Below, piece after piece: positions 11,274-24,703 of a stretch of 64,000 nt of DNA; the first letter of the stretch is position 1; each line of letters begins with the position of its first letter. The stretch comes from Acanthosepion lycidas. Its lineage: Eukaryota; Mollusca; Cephalopoda; Sepiida; Sepiidae. The stretch is taken from the NCBI GenBank assembly GCA_963932145.1, contig OZ010586.1, positions 56,848,650 to 56,912,649 of the forward strand. Direction: 5' to 3'. The notes below the pieces were generated by a model. It was given only the letters and a program-made list of their open reading frames with translations, searched no databases and was not told the origin of the DNA. Made by a program: the position numbers and the translations under genes.

Positions 11274-14041
11274 TCCAAAATATAGAAGGAGAGAGCCAGA
11301 AGATGGAGGTCACATTGGCAAGGTCATTGAGTAATATTGAAATGCATGATTTTTCTCAACAAAGAAACAATGATTTAAAATCAATCATCATTTTCTTATA
11401 AAAAAAAAATGTGTGACACGCACCGGTTAGAAGTGATATAAACTCAAAGTAGCTTTAATGATAAGAACTATTAACATTCATTAAATTGAAAATTCCTTAA
11501 ATGTTAACAAGTGAAACCGACGCATCTGAAAATCGAAATGATCTTACTCAGTAAGTTTATTCTCTTAAATCGATACCTTCTGCTGGATGATGATATCTGT
11601 CAACAATTGACGCTAACAGTTTGGCTAATCTTTGCAATTTATCGAAATACATCTGTGATCAGTCGCCAGTTTTTGAATGTTTGAACTTATGCCAATGTTA
11701 AAATAATCTGTCATTTATAATTCCGACAAGGTAGAGGATTTTACAGGTGAATATAGATAATTTATAAACCCCCGGGCCCAGTTGAATTTCTTTTAATAGT
11801 GTTCAATATGAAAATATAAGGAATTCGATCCTTACGACAACGTCATTAACGCAACCTTGTACCAGAAAAAACGCTTCATAAATAGCTATGAAATTTGTTG
11901 CTGTTGTTGTTGTCGTTGCTGAATATTAAAAAATGAACCTCAGAAATAGTTGCAGATTGAAAAGTGGTAGTAACATATGAGAAGAAAACTGCTTTTAAGC
12001 AAATCAAAAGAGATTTTTCTCTACCGAAGAAACAATTATCGTAAAACCTTCTAATTTCAATGACTGTAATTATCAATTATATTAATTTTACAATGACTTA
12101 TTTACTCGACTTTAAAATGTAAATTATTTCGAACTGCAATCAAATCAATCTACCAAAGAAATGTTAAAAAATATACTTTCACATTTTTTCATCTTTTCTG
12201 TAACTCTTAAACTTTTCTATTAAAAATAAAAAACTTAATGAGCTCACAATTGCTGAAGAAAATTTTACATCTCACTGACTGCATTCGTTCATTAATATCT
12301 GGAAAAAATTCTTTATTCACACAGACAAGTTTTAAAAGTTGTCGTATTGCATGATTAGATATGACGCATTATATTTCAATGATTTTTGCCAATCAGTTTA
12401 CAATTAACACTCGGTACGCAACACGGTTATGCTACATCTATTGTTTGTGAATATTTACAACTTTGTTTTAATTAATTTACTCGTCCCAATACAAATAGCA
12501 AAAAAGCAGCACAGATGACAGTAAACGTACATCCAATTAACAGTGGGAAAATGAGTTTTGTTATTTATAGCAAAAGTCCTTCAGGAAAATTGTTGCATAT
12601 TGTTTGCGAAAACATTGTTCGGATAATAGAAAATAATAGACTCTATAAGACATAAAAGGTGTTGAAGATAATGGTAATTTTACAAAATATACTTAAATAA
12701 TCAGTTTATTGCGCAATAATTATTTGAAAATCGCTTCAAATATTTTACTGAGAAAAAAACTCCTTTCTTACATTTTCACTTAGTGAACAAAACATCGGGA
12801 AGATACCGAATAATCTACAAATGGAAATTGTTAACTTTAGAACAAACTATTGAAAATGAAATTTGATGTTTCTTTCAATTCTAAATGCTTTTGATATTAT
12901 TTATTTATGTCAATAATTACACTATGAAAATTTTTCATAAGTAAGAATTTTTTTAGAATTATATCTGCCATTTATCAGCTAATGTAATTGATTAGAAACA
13001 AGAGCGTGATTGTCTGACCAAAATTCAAATCTTCGTTATGATTAACTAATTAAACTCCAAACATTCAAATGTTTATTGAATTCAAAATAGATTCAAGTAT
13101 CAATAAGAGAAATGACGCTCTTCTTGTCTTTTATATTAAGTCAGTGAGTTATGTAAAAATTCAAAATATGGTTATATAATATTTTACAAGAATTAATGCA
13201 AGTATAAGATCTGAACTCGTAAGTAGAAAGATTATCCCGAGGAATGCAAAAGATTTTCCGCCCTTACTTAAAATTATTCAAGCATTATCTCTTGAAAAGG
13301 TTTTGGTTTTAATTTTTTTGGTTTTGTGCTTATGAAAGTTCACAATACCCACATGCATAAACATTCGGTAAACCCTTTTAATAGGGGCATCATTCTTATC
13401 CATAGAAATATCTACTGAATGTGGGAAAACTATTTTGATCTCCCGTTGCAAACATTCTCTGTATATCATTCATCGTCCTTCAGATACACCTGTGTCTCTT
13501 TTCGAATAGCAATTAGGAAAAATAAACCACACTCTACGCGTATCTTGTGCTGCTTGTCTCAATATTAATTGCGCCAATAGAATTGTTTGCTTCTGGGGAA
13601 AACATCATCGTAACGAAAATGGTATATTCAAGATCAATAAAAAAAATCAAAATGGTTGTAATAGAAACCATTTACCTAAATATATTTGGGTCAACCTTTT
13701 TGTCAATTTTAGAGTAAAAATAGATGCAAAACGGAAATATATTTTCGTTGCAAATTATTTTAATTATTTGTTATGCGCTAAGAAAGCTTATCTGCATTTG
13801 ACAATAGTAGTATTCGAATTCATTAGTCATTATTTATTTAGCTTAACCTGATACACAATCACAAGTACAGAACACCCATTTAGAATCAAACAAAAACTAC
13901 GCACTATTAATGTTTTGCAAGATCAGCTTGCTAACCATTACCCCAGGTAACCTTTCTCTTCAAATTCACATCTAAACAAATATAATTATTGAATACTTAA
14001 ATTAAAAGAGATCGAACTTTTATCTAAAATGCTATTATGTA
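11274..14041. other. No gene seen
   Basis: Uniformly AT-rich. No coding domain, element end or RNA gene recognised on either strand. Confidence 0.55.
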
Positions 14042-14099
14042 TTTTAAGAGTTGGCAAGTTGTGGATACATATGTATCCACAACTTGCAAACTCTTAAAA
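14042..14099. repeat. 58-bp spacerless palindrome
   Basis: Left arm 14042-14070 and right arm 14071-14099 are reverse complements over 29 bp with one mismatch and no spacer; the centre is GATACATATGTATC. No TA or 8-bp target duplication is visible outside the arms. It could be a foldback MITE with no loop or a small inverted duplication. Confidence 0.95.
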
Positions 14100-15781
14100 G
14101 AAAAAAGAAAAAACTAATATATCAAATTTTGATAACAAATATATGAAAGCGATAATAACAATGAATTACTTTTGATTATCATAATAAGCCTTATCCCCTG
14201 AGAAAGGAAATATATACACAAGCTTTTATAAGTGTCATTGTAAGTTCCCCAGATCTAATTTTTAATTCATTCAAGACGTATCTGACACACGTCTGAAATT
14301 ACAATCGCATATCCTTTAATTTATCATCAATTTATTTTCAAATTAGTTTTTAGATGATTGATAGGAATTAATATCTAAATTTTGTCAGCTATTAAGGAGG
14401 AAGGTGATATAAAGGGCAGTAAATATGCATAATTTTAGGATTCCTCTTCATAAAATACGCGCAATGTTCTTCGAATTCATGTTTAAGAGTCTTGTGATAA
14501 TTGCCAAAACCAGGAAAAACAGTTAATATAATGATATCAATGAAATAGAGAACTCATTATTTTACAAAATGAAGATGTTTTCTAGAATCTGATGTTAATC
14601 TCATTGACAGAATTCTATAACATTTTAAGTACGTCTTCATCAAACAAAACAGAAATGTAATATATATAATTAGAATGGTGTTTGTTTACTATAAATACAA
14701 TAGAAGTACTAATCTTTACAATATTTACAAATAAAAGATAGATAGATAGAGAGATAGATAGATAGAGAGATAGATAAGACATTTTTTTTAATTTCTACAT
14801 TGCCTTGACAAGTTTCACGTATATACCGGTGTCAACAGAAAATTATGGTAAAGTAAAACTGTTCCAAATGTTCTTATATATTTATTATTCTGTCAGATTC
14901 CCATTCAAATTTATTCAATAAATGCTCGTGCGCGCGCATGTGAGCGTGTGTGCGCGTGTGTGTATGTGTGTGAAAGAGGGAGAGAGCGAAAGACTATTGG
15001 TAAAATCCGCTTCGTAAAAATGACACTCCAAAATTACTACCAGAAATATACTACTAAATTATACAGTCAGAGATAATATCTGATTCAAGCAAAACTTAAA
15101 AATTAGTTGAATTAAGTATTTTTTTTTTCATATCAGTTCTTAGCCAAACCATTCTACAGCTTTACCCTATCTTTTGACCATTCGAATGTGCCAGAACGTC
15201 TTTGGCCAGTATTATATTTTGGAAAATTGAAGATCATATATATTTAATAAATATTACATGGCATTGGGAATATTCAATTGAGAAACTGAGAAAAAGAATT
15301 TTGAAAGTAAAGATTAAATTGCAAAAGAAAGAATAATGTTTGACAGATATTTTTAAACGAACTTTGGGTATAATATTATATTTGAAATGATGATCAACAT
15401 ATTGGATCTGTTAGTCCAATTCTCCGCGCATAACTGCCCACATCTCTATATTTCTTTCATTCGGATAACCAAATACAAAGAATATAGTTTTAATTTCTGT
15501 ATTTATTTTGATCAATATTATAACAAAAGTTCTATTATCCAGCTTGTATAACATTTATATAGCATCCTAAAAAGAAATATATTTTAGCATTTCAATAACT
15601 GATGCATGTATCGCCCCTTTCTTTTTTGATAAGACTTATCTTTTTTGTCTACATTTGATTTCAGATGTTTAGATATTGGGTTTTTATCAGTTGTATCGTT
15701 TTGTTGGATTCAGCCAAAGTAAAGAAAGATTAATATCATGAGAGTTTTGTATTAATCATATTTCTAACAAAAAACTCCCAT
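14100..15781. other. No gene seen; short GATA/GAGA array
   Basis: No gene recognised. Contains a GATA/GAGA tetranucleotide run (14738-14776) and a short purine/pyrimidine alternating CG/TG run (14930-14972). Confidence 0.55.
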
Positions 15782-15850
15782 TAACCCCTTGTGTCTTAGT
15801 GGCATTATCGCCTTACCTGGTATGAAATGATTAAAAAAATTAAAAAAAAG
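15782..15850 (+). mobile_element. LINE 3' UTR tail fragment
   Basis: The stretch CCCCTTGTGTCTTAGTGGC followed by GCCTTACCTGGTATGAAAT and an A-rich tail matches the 3' UTR of the minus-strand LINE at 3968-4380 and, less closely, the end of the LINE at 60.8-63.9 kb. Only the tail is present, an extreme 5' truncation. Confidence 0.7.
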
Positions 15851-16220
15851 ATAGTAGCTGCATACAAAAAGTCTCAGAATTTATAGATTTATGTTATGAT
15901 TTTTCAACAATTAAAATTAAAAATTTAAAAAACTTTATCTTCATGAAAATGCCTATTCATAAGCAATTTCACACTCTAAATTAAAAAAAAATGCGTCTTT
16001 GTTTTCTTCTTGTAACAAGTTGCAAAACATTTTTTACTATTGCTGAATAAATATTTTTATATTTGAAAGGTGCTATGCTTTTTCATTTTATAAATCTACA
16101 TAATTGAATAATTTTTTTTTTCATAAATATACATATGAATGTCTACAACTCTTCTCCTTACACTGTTGATTTAATTCGATATTAATTATTTTCTAAAAAC
16201 CAAATTAAATCTAATATATA

Positions 16221-16736
16221 AGGAACGTCCAGAAAGTAATGCCCTCTATTTATTTTCGTGTCGCATATCATCAAAGGCGAATGTTTGGTGCTCTAGCAGT
16301 AGTAGTTGAAGCGCTAATAATTTCTTTTTTTTTTTTTTTTTTTTTTTTGCCTTTTTACAAATAGCAACTCAGCAGTACTCTGGCAAAGTGGTATATGGCA
16401 TAAAAGTGCGTACTTTTCATGTCAGATGTAGAGGTGTGTAATTGAATTCTGCTTTGCGCCTGAATGTTTATAGAGACCAAACATAGATAATGCATTACAA
16501 CAATAGCAACAGCGGTGCGTGGGATGCCTCCGTTTGTGCAGAGTTTTTTTTTTTTTTTTTTACGAATGTGGCATGCAGGCTCTTGCTCATCACCGGCGAA
16601 AATAGGTGGTCAATGATGGATGGTAAAGAGAAAAAAACATCGTTGAACTTTCCAACGCATTTATTAATGTTCTCTCTGCAACTGTTGTAGATTCTGTGGA
16701 AATAAAGAGGAGGCAATTTTTTCGGAGTGTCCCTTG
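16221..16736. mobile_element. Mariner-like non-autonomous element
   Basis: A roughly 516-bp segment bounded by imperfect inverted ends. The left end begins AGGAACGTCCAGAAAGTAAT. The right end, read on the minus strand, begins CAAGGGACACTCCGAAAAAA. Both then continue to a GCC-CTCT block, and TA dinucleotides lie just outside (16219-16220 and 16737-16738). Left-end sequences of the type GAAAGTAATG are typical of mariner-group elements. No transposase motif was seen inside; two long T runs (16322-16348 and about 16546-16561) sit in the interior. The ends have diverged, so it is old. Confidence 0.5.
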
Positions 16737-17261
16737 TACAAAACATACTAATTTTCTGATAAGTAATTGATTCTCTTGCTTAATCAGGAAAAACCACATA
16801 GTACGAATAATCATTATAACGTCTGTTTGTCAGAATCTTCTACGAGGAGTGCATACCTTATTTAAAGGAGGAACACCACAACTGAGAAGAAAATACAGTA
16901 TTGCTAATGGTTAGATTTGGAATGGTGAAATTGATATGTTCCTTTTCGTCTTTCTACTATAAGATATGTTGATTTGTTGTAATTAAAGAACAGACATCAC
17001 TTTTTGAACAACGCATATACATATGTATATATATCAGTGAATGGTTAGCTGTAGCTAAATTTTCATACATGCTCTACCTCTACTTTACTCTACTGGCCTG
17101 CACGTTACTGTTTACATGTATGATCCAAGACAAAGTCCAATACCACAAAATAATCAGTTCAAATCAAAAGATTTTTAAAATGCAACTGTTCACTTTCAGA
17201 ACAACTAAAAAATACAAAACACGGCAATACGCAAAAGAATGACATTCGATACTATGGTCTT

Positions 17262-17400
17262 CGAATGAATGTTTTCTTGTTTTCATTGTGGCAAACTGGT
17301 CAATGACATCGTTAAAATCTATTTGTCTTGTAAGCTCGTTTTCCATGGACAGCACAGCCAGATCCGACAGTCTCGACTGGCTCATGGTTGACGTAATTTT
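17262..17400 (-). mobile_element. hAT-type transposase C-terminal fragment
   Basis: The minus strand encodes TSTMSQSRLSDLAVLSMENE followed by DFNDVIDQFATMKTRKHSF. This matches the conserved C-terminal end of many hAT transposases and hAT-derived zinc-finger proteins (MSQ-RL--LA-LSIE, then a helix ending in ...FA--K-RK). Only about 45 residues are visible; the catalytic domain is not found next to it. It may be the last exon-like piece of a hAT copy whose other end is the terminal repeat at 17740-17850, with the middle deleted. Confidence 0.65.
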
Positions 17401-17739
17401 CTGTTGCTAATTTTCCGGTGTCCAATTTTTCGTTGCATCATTTTCTGGGTACCATTTAATTATCAATGATGTTTGAAAGTATTTTTCTTGACAAAAATGT
17501 TCTATTTAATTTTTAAGCATTTTTCGGAACATTGTAAATCAACTGCATTCTTTTAAAGGTTACCTAGAGAATCTATGCAAAGTTTATTTTTTGTTTTTCT
17601 TTAGACAAGTAAAATAAATTTACATCGTATTTTGATGTTATTATGATTTTAGTTTTAGCGATAATTTGAAAACAGTAAATATTTATCATTAGTACCAATA
17701 ATGGAAAATTAAGTTAAAAATTTAAAAGAATCGTTTTTG

Positions 17740-17850
17740 GAATCGGAAAATAGGCACAATTTTTTCCGATTCCGATACCGTTTCCGATACCCTCAAAAGT
17801 TCCGATTTTTCCGATTCTCGATTCCGATTCCGATTAATCGTCCCAACACT
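17740..17850. mobile_element. hAT-like terminal segment with GATTCC-type repeats
   Basis: Contains many degenerate units of CCGATTCCGAT type and ends CGATTAATCGTCCCAACACT. Read on the minus strand this is AGTGTTGGGACGATTAATCG, resembling the AGTGTTGGGA start of hAT termini. The partner terminus was not found. Confidence 0.45.
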
Positions 17851-18121
17851 AGTAGATATATTCAAAAGTATATCGTCACTCAATGGAAAATTGTATCTCA
17901 GCGAATTGATACACAGGCAAGACTGAAATTGTTGCACTTTTGGCTTCGTATTTCGCTTTGTTGTTATTAATGATGCAGAGTTAAAACACCATATCATCCG
18001 ATAAAACGTTACAATGTCTCTTGTTAGTAACCAAGATTTTAGCAACCAAAACACATGAAAGCTGAAAACATTGCTATTTTTCCTACTCACAAATTTCCCG
18101 ACAATTTATTAGAAAATTTCT

Positions 18122-18318
18122 GACGGGGGGACAAAACTGGGGGAGGGTCATAAATTATTTCTGGGTGGGGGGTCATATGCCCGCCTGCGAAACCCTGTGT
18201 CTCCACCACTGTTTTCAGACTATTTTTGGCACTTTAGGCTGGTTGAAAAATTTTGTTGGGGGTGACTCCTGTGCTGGTACCCGGGGCGGTCCGCCCCCCT
18301 TGCCCCCTAGCTACGCCA

Positions 18319-18320
<2 letters not shown>
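18122..18320 (-). mobile_element. hAT-like element, one end only
   Basis: GC-rich against its surroundings. On the minus strand it begins CAGTGGCGTAGCTAGGGGGC, a common type of hAT terminus. The other terminus is missing. It abuts directly a (TA)n array at 18321. Confidence 0.5.

Positions 18321-18392
<72 letters not shown>
18321..18392. repeat. (TA)n microsatellite
   Basis: About 36 perfect TA units, starting within a base or two of the hAT-like terminus, followed by a TG-rich run. Confidence 0.97.
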
Positions 18393-18394
<2 letters not shown>

Positions 18395-21300
18395 TATATC
18401 TGTGTGTGTATGCGTGTGCGTAAGTGTGTATGCGATGAGTATCTCTTCGTACATATCAAGTTATAAAATCAACACATTATTTATGTTACAATAGCCATCG
18501 CCGATCTGATCTTCTCTGTGATCCATTAAAGTCCCTTCAGCCATTTCTAGACAATTACTATAAAAAATAAAATAATTCACTATAATATAAGAAAACATTA
18601 AAAAGCAGAAGGTTGATTTTCTTTCAAGTTTCATTATTTTATTTAAGGAATTGGCGACATGATTTCACAATTCTCAGATTTCTCAAATTCTCTCATAAAT
18701 ACTATAATTTTTTAATCATTTCCAAAATCGATAATAATCTCGAAATGGTTGCATCGTTATTTACCACTTCTTGTCTTCTGGTGATTTGTATTGTTATCTA
18801 ATTTCCCGTTTCTGCTTTTCTGCGTTCATTTATATTTTTCTGTGGAGTAGGGTTCAATTTCAGATTTCTCTTAATTTCCGAGCTTATGCTTAAATAATGT
18901 TTTGATTGTTACATTTTTATGATTAACAAGTTTATAATTCTCCCCTTTTGTCTAAACCCATCAATCACACCAATGTTAGAGAATATTTATTTATGTTATC
19001 TTTAACTTAACTTCTTACAGTGCCTTTTCTTCATTCATATTGCTCCCCGGCGATATGAAAATAAATACAGAACGAAGTGAATGATTTTCAAAAAGGTTTG
19101 CGGTAACTACTTTGTGTTACTTGATTAGATATTTGCCATTTTTTTAATAAAAGTCTCTCATTCGCTGTGATTCATTATTTCGTTATTAAGTTTAATAGAA
19201 TTGTCAGTTTGCCTTATTTTATCCAGATTGTAAAATCGCAAATATATTTGACCTTAGAAAGGAGAAAGCGCTCTTTGTTAATTGTAAATTCTTTTTGCTT
19301 TCTTCTCCAACATTTGTTCATGTGCATTTTGTTTGATTTGAATTGAAAGCTACGCTCTATGAATCAATCGGCCACGCAATAGTTGTGGCGTTGGTCCAAA
19401 GAAAGACCAAAGATTTTGCCTTGCCAAGCTACGTCAATACTGGGTCGAAATCAAGCAATATTGTACCCCCATCAAAAAAAAAGCATTGTTTTCGAAAACC
19501 TCAGAAAATCTTGGAATGCTAACTGAATTAATAAGCAATGACACGGAGCCAAATGAACAAATCAGATTGTCTGCCTAATGCCAAGTTGGGAAATTAACTT
19601 GAAGCTTAAAAACTTTTCTTTAAAAAGTTACTCTATAATCTATTGGTCTTTTGTAATATGTACGCACTTACGGTATGTTTTGCTCTTAGAATTCTCCAGT
19701 ATTTTTTTTTTCAACTAAAATGTTATTGCACAAAATAATAACTATTTATTCATGTCATACGAAAATATATTTTTAATGTAAAATCAGAAATAGTGGCGAG
19801 TATTTTTTTTTTTTTTTTGCCTGTTCGAAAATATTTACCTCAGTCTACAATGTTTTCCCTAAACTAAAAATATTTTTCCTTGAAAGTTTATCATTTGGCA
19901 AATGCTTCTTATTTCACTTTTTTCCACATTAGTTTAATTATTTGATTACTAAAGGCTTGTTGATTAAAACAAACATTATATTTTGACAGTTATAAACCAA
20001 GGCTATCAAAGGGAATGGTCTAAAAACTACAACGCTTGTGTCTGAATGACTGGAAGCAAATATATTTACTCCTAAATTACAACGAACTTGGAATTATTGA
20101 GAACATCTTCAGCAACGGACTTAGTAACATCCACAAATTAATTAACAGATATATATAATTGTAGGAACCAATTGTTATTGTTTTTTATTGATCGAGAAGC
20201 GATTTTAACTAAAAAAAAAAAAATTAATCGCGGAATCCAAAGAATAACTTAGGGGGAGAAAAAATAGTGAGGCTTGTAATAACAATAATTTTTGTAAATA
20301 TCAAAAGTTTTATGTCATGATTTTTATCGTATTTATAGTCTAGACTTTTCTACATAGTCTTTATCTTTGTGTCATAAAATATAAAGGAAATTCGTGTTAA
20401 CGTTATAAGATTTTAAGACAAAGAAATTAGTTCTAGTTCTTTCTTTGTCTTGAAAAATTCAAATCATTCTTTAAAAAATATTTAACAATATAATACAGTG
20501 CTCTTTTTTCATGTTGAAATTATGCATTTCGGTAATTAAAATAAAGATATTTGTTAAAACATTTATGCAATACTTTTATATGAACAAATTAAATATCATA
20601 AAATAGAACATGCACTTAACTGTGGTATTCAATGCCATTTTTAAATCATCATGGTTTATTTCTTTCAAAAATAATTCTATACTCTTGGTAATAAAAAAAA
20701 CGTTCTATCATTTCATGTTCACTTGAACAATCATTTCGTGTAACATAGCCTGATCCATAAAAGTGACATTTTAATATCTTTAAGGATAACAATGTCCTAT
20801 TTTCGTTTTATTTTATTTTCTTCTTCGGACATATTTTACTTCATCTCCCGAAAAAATTTTGAATAAAATTTTAACTGACTTCAGTTCTTCGAGGACTTAT
20901 CTTTATAGAAATAAAATTATTTCCAATCACATGGGAGATTTTGAAAAGGTTTCTGAAATTAAATAAAATATCGTTCCACAAATCTTTCTTAAAATATACT
21001 ATTTTCAAAAATAAATGTAATCATTAATGAATAAGTATCAAAAATCTCATTGATATTCAACAATGAATTTTGGTTGATTTTTAAAATAACAGTGAAGCTT
21101 GCCTTTTACCCTTTTTTTTTTTTTCATGCGTGCGCACGTTTGAATTTAACGTCCCTAAATTACACACTAGAAAAAAAAACAGATACATGTGAGGAACAAA
21201 ATCACAAAATCATGCATGAAAAATAACATTTTTATCGTCAAAATCTGTCGTTATCGGAAACAAAAATTAGAGAAAATAATCAGATAAATTTCCTGTGAGA

Positions 21301-22105
21301 TATTTCTTTACAACTGGTCAACTTTCATAAAATGTAAAATTGTTTTTTCAATAAACATAAAACGATATACATTGTAACGTGAAAGAAAATAAAGAATTTA
21401 AATTACTTCAATGTCTGCTATAATAAACTTACTAATGACAAAAGTATAAAAGGGAAAATAATATGAGTTTGAAGAAACTAAAATTTTCAAGGTTAGAATC
21501 TACTTTCAAAGTAAACAACACTATTCAAACTTGCCGAGTCAAGTTAGTCTTTTATTTGGTATAGCCATAATATGAACGCATGTCTTGTAAAAAGGCGTTT
21601 ATATTATGCAATTTCAAGGAGATGATATTTCGAAGAAATACTTCCTTAATAATATTTCACAATTATCTTCTAAATTTGTTTCATTGTAATATTTTAATTA
21701 TCCAGATACCGAATAGTTTACTTACACAAAATTATATTTTAAAGTATCAATTGTTTACTGTTCGTTTTTTGAAAAATCAGTTCATATCAAAGGAACAATT
21801 TTGCATCGTTCATATTCAAAGATGAAAAGAATATTTTCATAAAATATTTCAGAGAGAGGATCCGCCGGTTGGGCGAAGTAAAATATTCATGAAAGTTTGA
21901 TCGGTTTTAATTTTAGATTATTGTATTTATTTGAATGTATAGAAATGCACCGACATTGTAGATGAAAACAATCAATTTCGCCAACATTTCAAGCAAATAT
22001 ATTCAATAAATGATTTTTAAAAATTAAAGTTTGCAAGGTTTCGATCAGTGAGCCTTTACGGAAAATATTTCCATTTATTCTTAGGAACATTGAAAAATAT
22101 AACTA
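18393..22105. other. No gene seen
   Basis: 3.7 kb of AT-rich sequence without recognisable coding or element termini. A slightly more GC-rich patch at about 19345-19480 could be an old repeat but matches nothing I know. T runs at 19805-19818 and 21112-21124. Confidence 0.5.
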
Positions 22106-22190
22106 CAGTGTAACCCGGATATAAGATAAACCCTGATATAAGAGACGTCTTCTCCGGTCCCGACAACTCTCTTATATCCGGGTTACACTA
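22106..22190. mobile_element. pogo/Tigger-type MITE (85 bp)
   Basis: Inverted ends CAGTGTAACCCGGATATAAG at the left and the complementary sequence at the right (final base changed from G to A), bordered by TA on both sides. Termini of the CAGTG-AAC type with TA duplication are typical of pogo/Tigger elements. The body is only the two arms plus a short middle (CTCCGGTCCCGACAAC). A longer relative lies at 34404-34574. Confidence 0.75.
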
Positions 22191-22192
22191 TA

Positions 22193-23485
22193 ATCACATA
22201 GTGCCATCTTATTAAATTCGGCTTTTGACATTACGTTGACTTTTTTGAACGACTTGTTTCTATAATTGACATCCTTGGAACGTTTTTGGCAAAATGAACA
22301 ATCGTCATCTTTGCCGAATACGAAAGAGCAATATACTAAAAGTTTAATGCTTTTTGGATGCGACCTGTACCACTTAAAAATGTTATCCAAGAATTTACAA
22401 TAATTTTCTGCATTTATCTTAACAGCACCATCAATTTGAAATGAACGAATTATTTTCTAGGCCGGGAGATGAAATAATGTTTGAGTCTAGTATCTTAATA
22501 CTAAACTAAAACATCCCTCCTCCTGTTCTAAATAATATTGTTTATTTCCATGAATGATTCAACTATCAGGTCTACTCAATTCAATTCTACATTCATCACT
22601 GTTGATAAATTATATTCTTCTTCACCCAAAGTACATGTTTCTCTTTGTGATGTTTACTTAAATGTGGTGGTTTATTTGCCTTCATAACTTTAACGAATAT
22701 TCTTCAAATTCTGAATCTTTTCTTTCTGTTTTATTTGTATCACCAGATTCTTCAAATCTTTTCTTGCTGCTCCATTAACTTTTATTGATTATTACTAGTT
22801 TCATTTTTCTCAAATCTTTTTTCATACTTATGGAAAATAAGGTCATAATGACCTCTTCCACGTGTAAAAATAAATGGTCGCATTAATAATTTAAAAAAGC
22901 TAACACTCTACTATGAACACGGCCACAACGTGCTGACAATGTTTGGATTTTAGATAGACATATATAAAAATCTACATATTCAGTTAAAATTTTAAAAATC
23001 CTTGATAATGGCTAATAGAATAGCTGAATGCGCTAGGATATAAAGAACATTTGGGTAATTTTAACAAATTTTATGTCAAAAAAAGAAAATAGTTGTACGA
23101 ACGCAAGAAAAATTGAATAATCAGAGTCAGTCGTCTTTAATAAAACTTGAAGTGTGATATTTCTAGCCATATACAAAAATACACACACACATACATATAT
23201 ATACAAGCACACGCACACACCCCGCGCGCACACACACATATATATATATACATACATACATACATATATACATGAATAAAATTCGTAGCCTATCAAGGAA
23301 AAAATATTTAGTTGTTTACGCAAGAAATATTTATTTATCAATATAAGCTTCCTTCTTATCAATATGAATCATTTAGTAATTAATATTAATTACATATATC
23401 GAATGATATACATTGAAGATTTCAGATCAGAATTTAGGTAATAGTATGTTATGCTACGGACATGCTGATCCACTTTCACACACAC

Positions 23486-23533
<48 letters not shown>

Positions 23534-24540
23534 CCACTTGCAACCTTATTAAATGTGTTAGCGTATAATTCTCATATGCACGGCTTCTTTTATTAATTCT
23601 TACCATAATCGAATGTCCTGATTATTGCAAAAACAGTTTTGCATTAATTTGTCCCAAATTTTTGACAGCATGAAACTTATTCAATTTTGTTGAGTACTAT
23701 GAATTTATTTTCAAAATTTTCAAAACAGATTTTTTTGTAAGGTTCAGTATACTGATAGCAAAGCAGATGTCTTAAAAAGAATTACTGAATATAATCGGCT
23801 AAATAAAATTAATCATTAAATGGATGATTACTATCTCTTAACAATAATCTTTTTTGCATACACGTGTTTGTACTTGTGTCATATCAAGGAAATACAACGT
23901 TTAAGGAAAACAATTTTTATAGATAGAGTGAAACACACACACACATATGTATATATATATTAGGAACGAGAGAGTGTGGATTGAGTGGTGGTCTTACGTG
24001 TTCCATTAGCATGCTGAATCGAATAAGAGACAAACTTTCCTTATTTCATTTTACCATCTAAAAATTCTAGCCCCACACCAAACACCTTAATTCACTAAAC
24101 GTTCAAAAGATAGGTGACAAATGAATAACCTCTGAATGTTACTTGAAAGCTAATATATCAACATTGAAAACTGTGGCTTACTGATTCATTTATATCTGCG
24201 GCCTATGCCCTAAATCCCGTCTTGTTATTGGTGTTGTGCGCAATGCCGTCATTCAACTGCTTGTATCAATGACACGAGAAAAGAACGGTTTATCTAGTGG
24301 CATATCGACTCCTTATGGGTCATTTAATGCCGAAATTTAATTTACTTGAGATCATCAGTAATTTCATTTACAAAAATGTATTGCTGGTAATTTTTTTCTT
24401 CAAAAATGTATTGCTGGTATTTTTATTATGAAAATGTATTTTTATAGTTTCATAGTGTTTTGACCCCAATTTGAGGGGTAACTATTTGCCCATTGTTGGG
24501 ACCTTAACAGGCACTGCCATCCTGGGTTAGAGTCGATCTG
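22193..24540. other. No gene seen; CA/TA arrays
   Basis: No coding region recognised. Contains mixed CA/CG/TA alternating runs (23180-23270) and a CA array grading into (TA)n at 23479-23532. Confidence 0.55.
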
Positions 24541-24703
24541 GGAACAACAGCAATTAAGAGGTGCTTCCACGCTTCTCAAAACCTCCAATATCCCGATCAG
24601 ATACCCTTGCTGTCAGATGTTGTTTATTGTCATCACCAGGACAGGTAGCAATGATGTGCCCTTTGAGCATGTTTCTTATTGTTGTCAATACATTGCTGCA
24701 TAT
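24541..24703 (-). pseudogene. Unrecognised coding-like fragment
   Basis: The minus strand holds an uninterrupted frame of about 53 codons. It begins RVECSICSNVLTTIRNMLKG, continues HIIATCPGDD and ends GGFEKRGSTS before a TAA. The spacing C-X2-C-X13-H-X4-C could fit a degenerate zinc finger, and the composition is more protein-like than the surrounding AT-rich frames. The opposite strand is also open, so the coding strand is uncertain. I do not recognise the family. Confidence 0.3.

Noticed and set aside
13925-13955. Minus-strand GGGGTAATGGTTAGCAAGC resembling a tRNA 5' half
   Set aside because: Only an A-box-like stretch, no B box or SINE body next to it.
17722-18090. 122-codon minus-strand frame with Arg-Asn-Arg-Glu-Ser repeats
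   Set aside because: Produced by the GATTCC-type repeats of a hAT-like terminus; no known protein.
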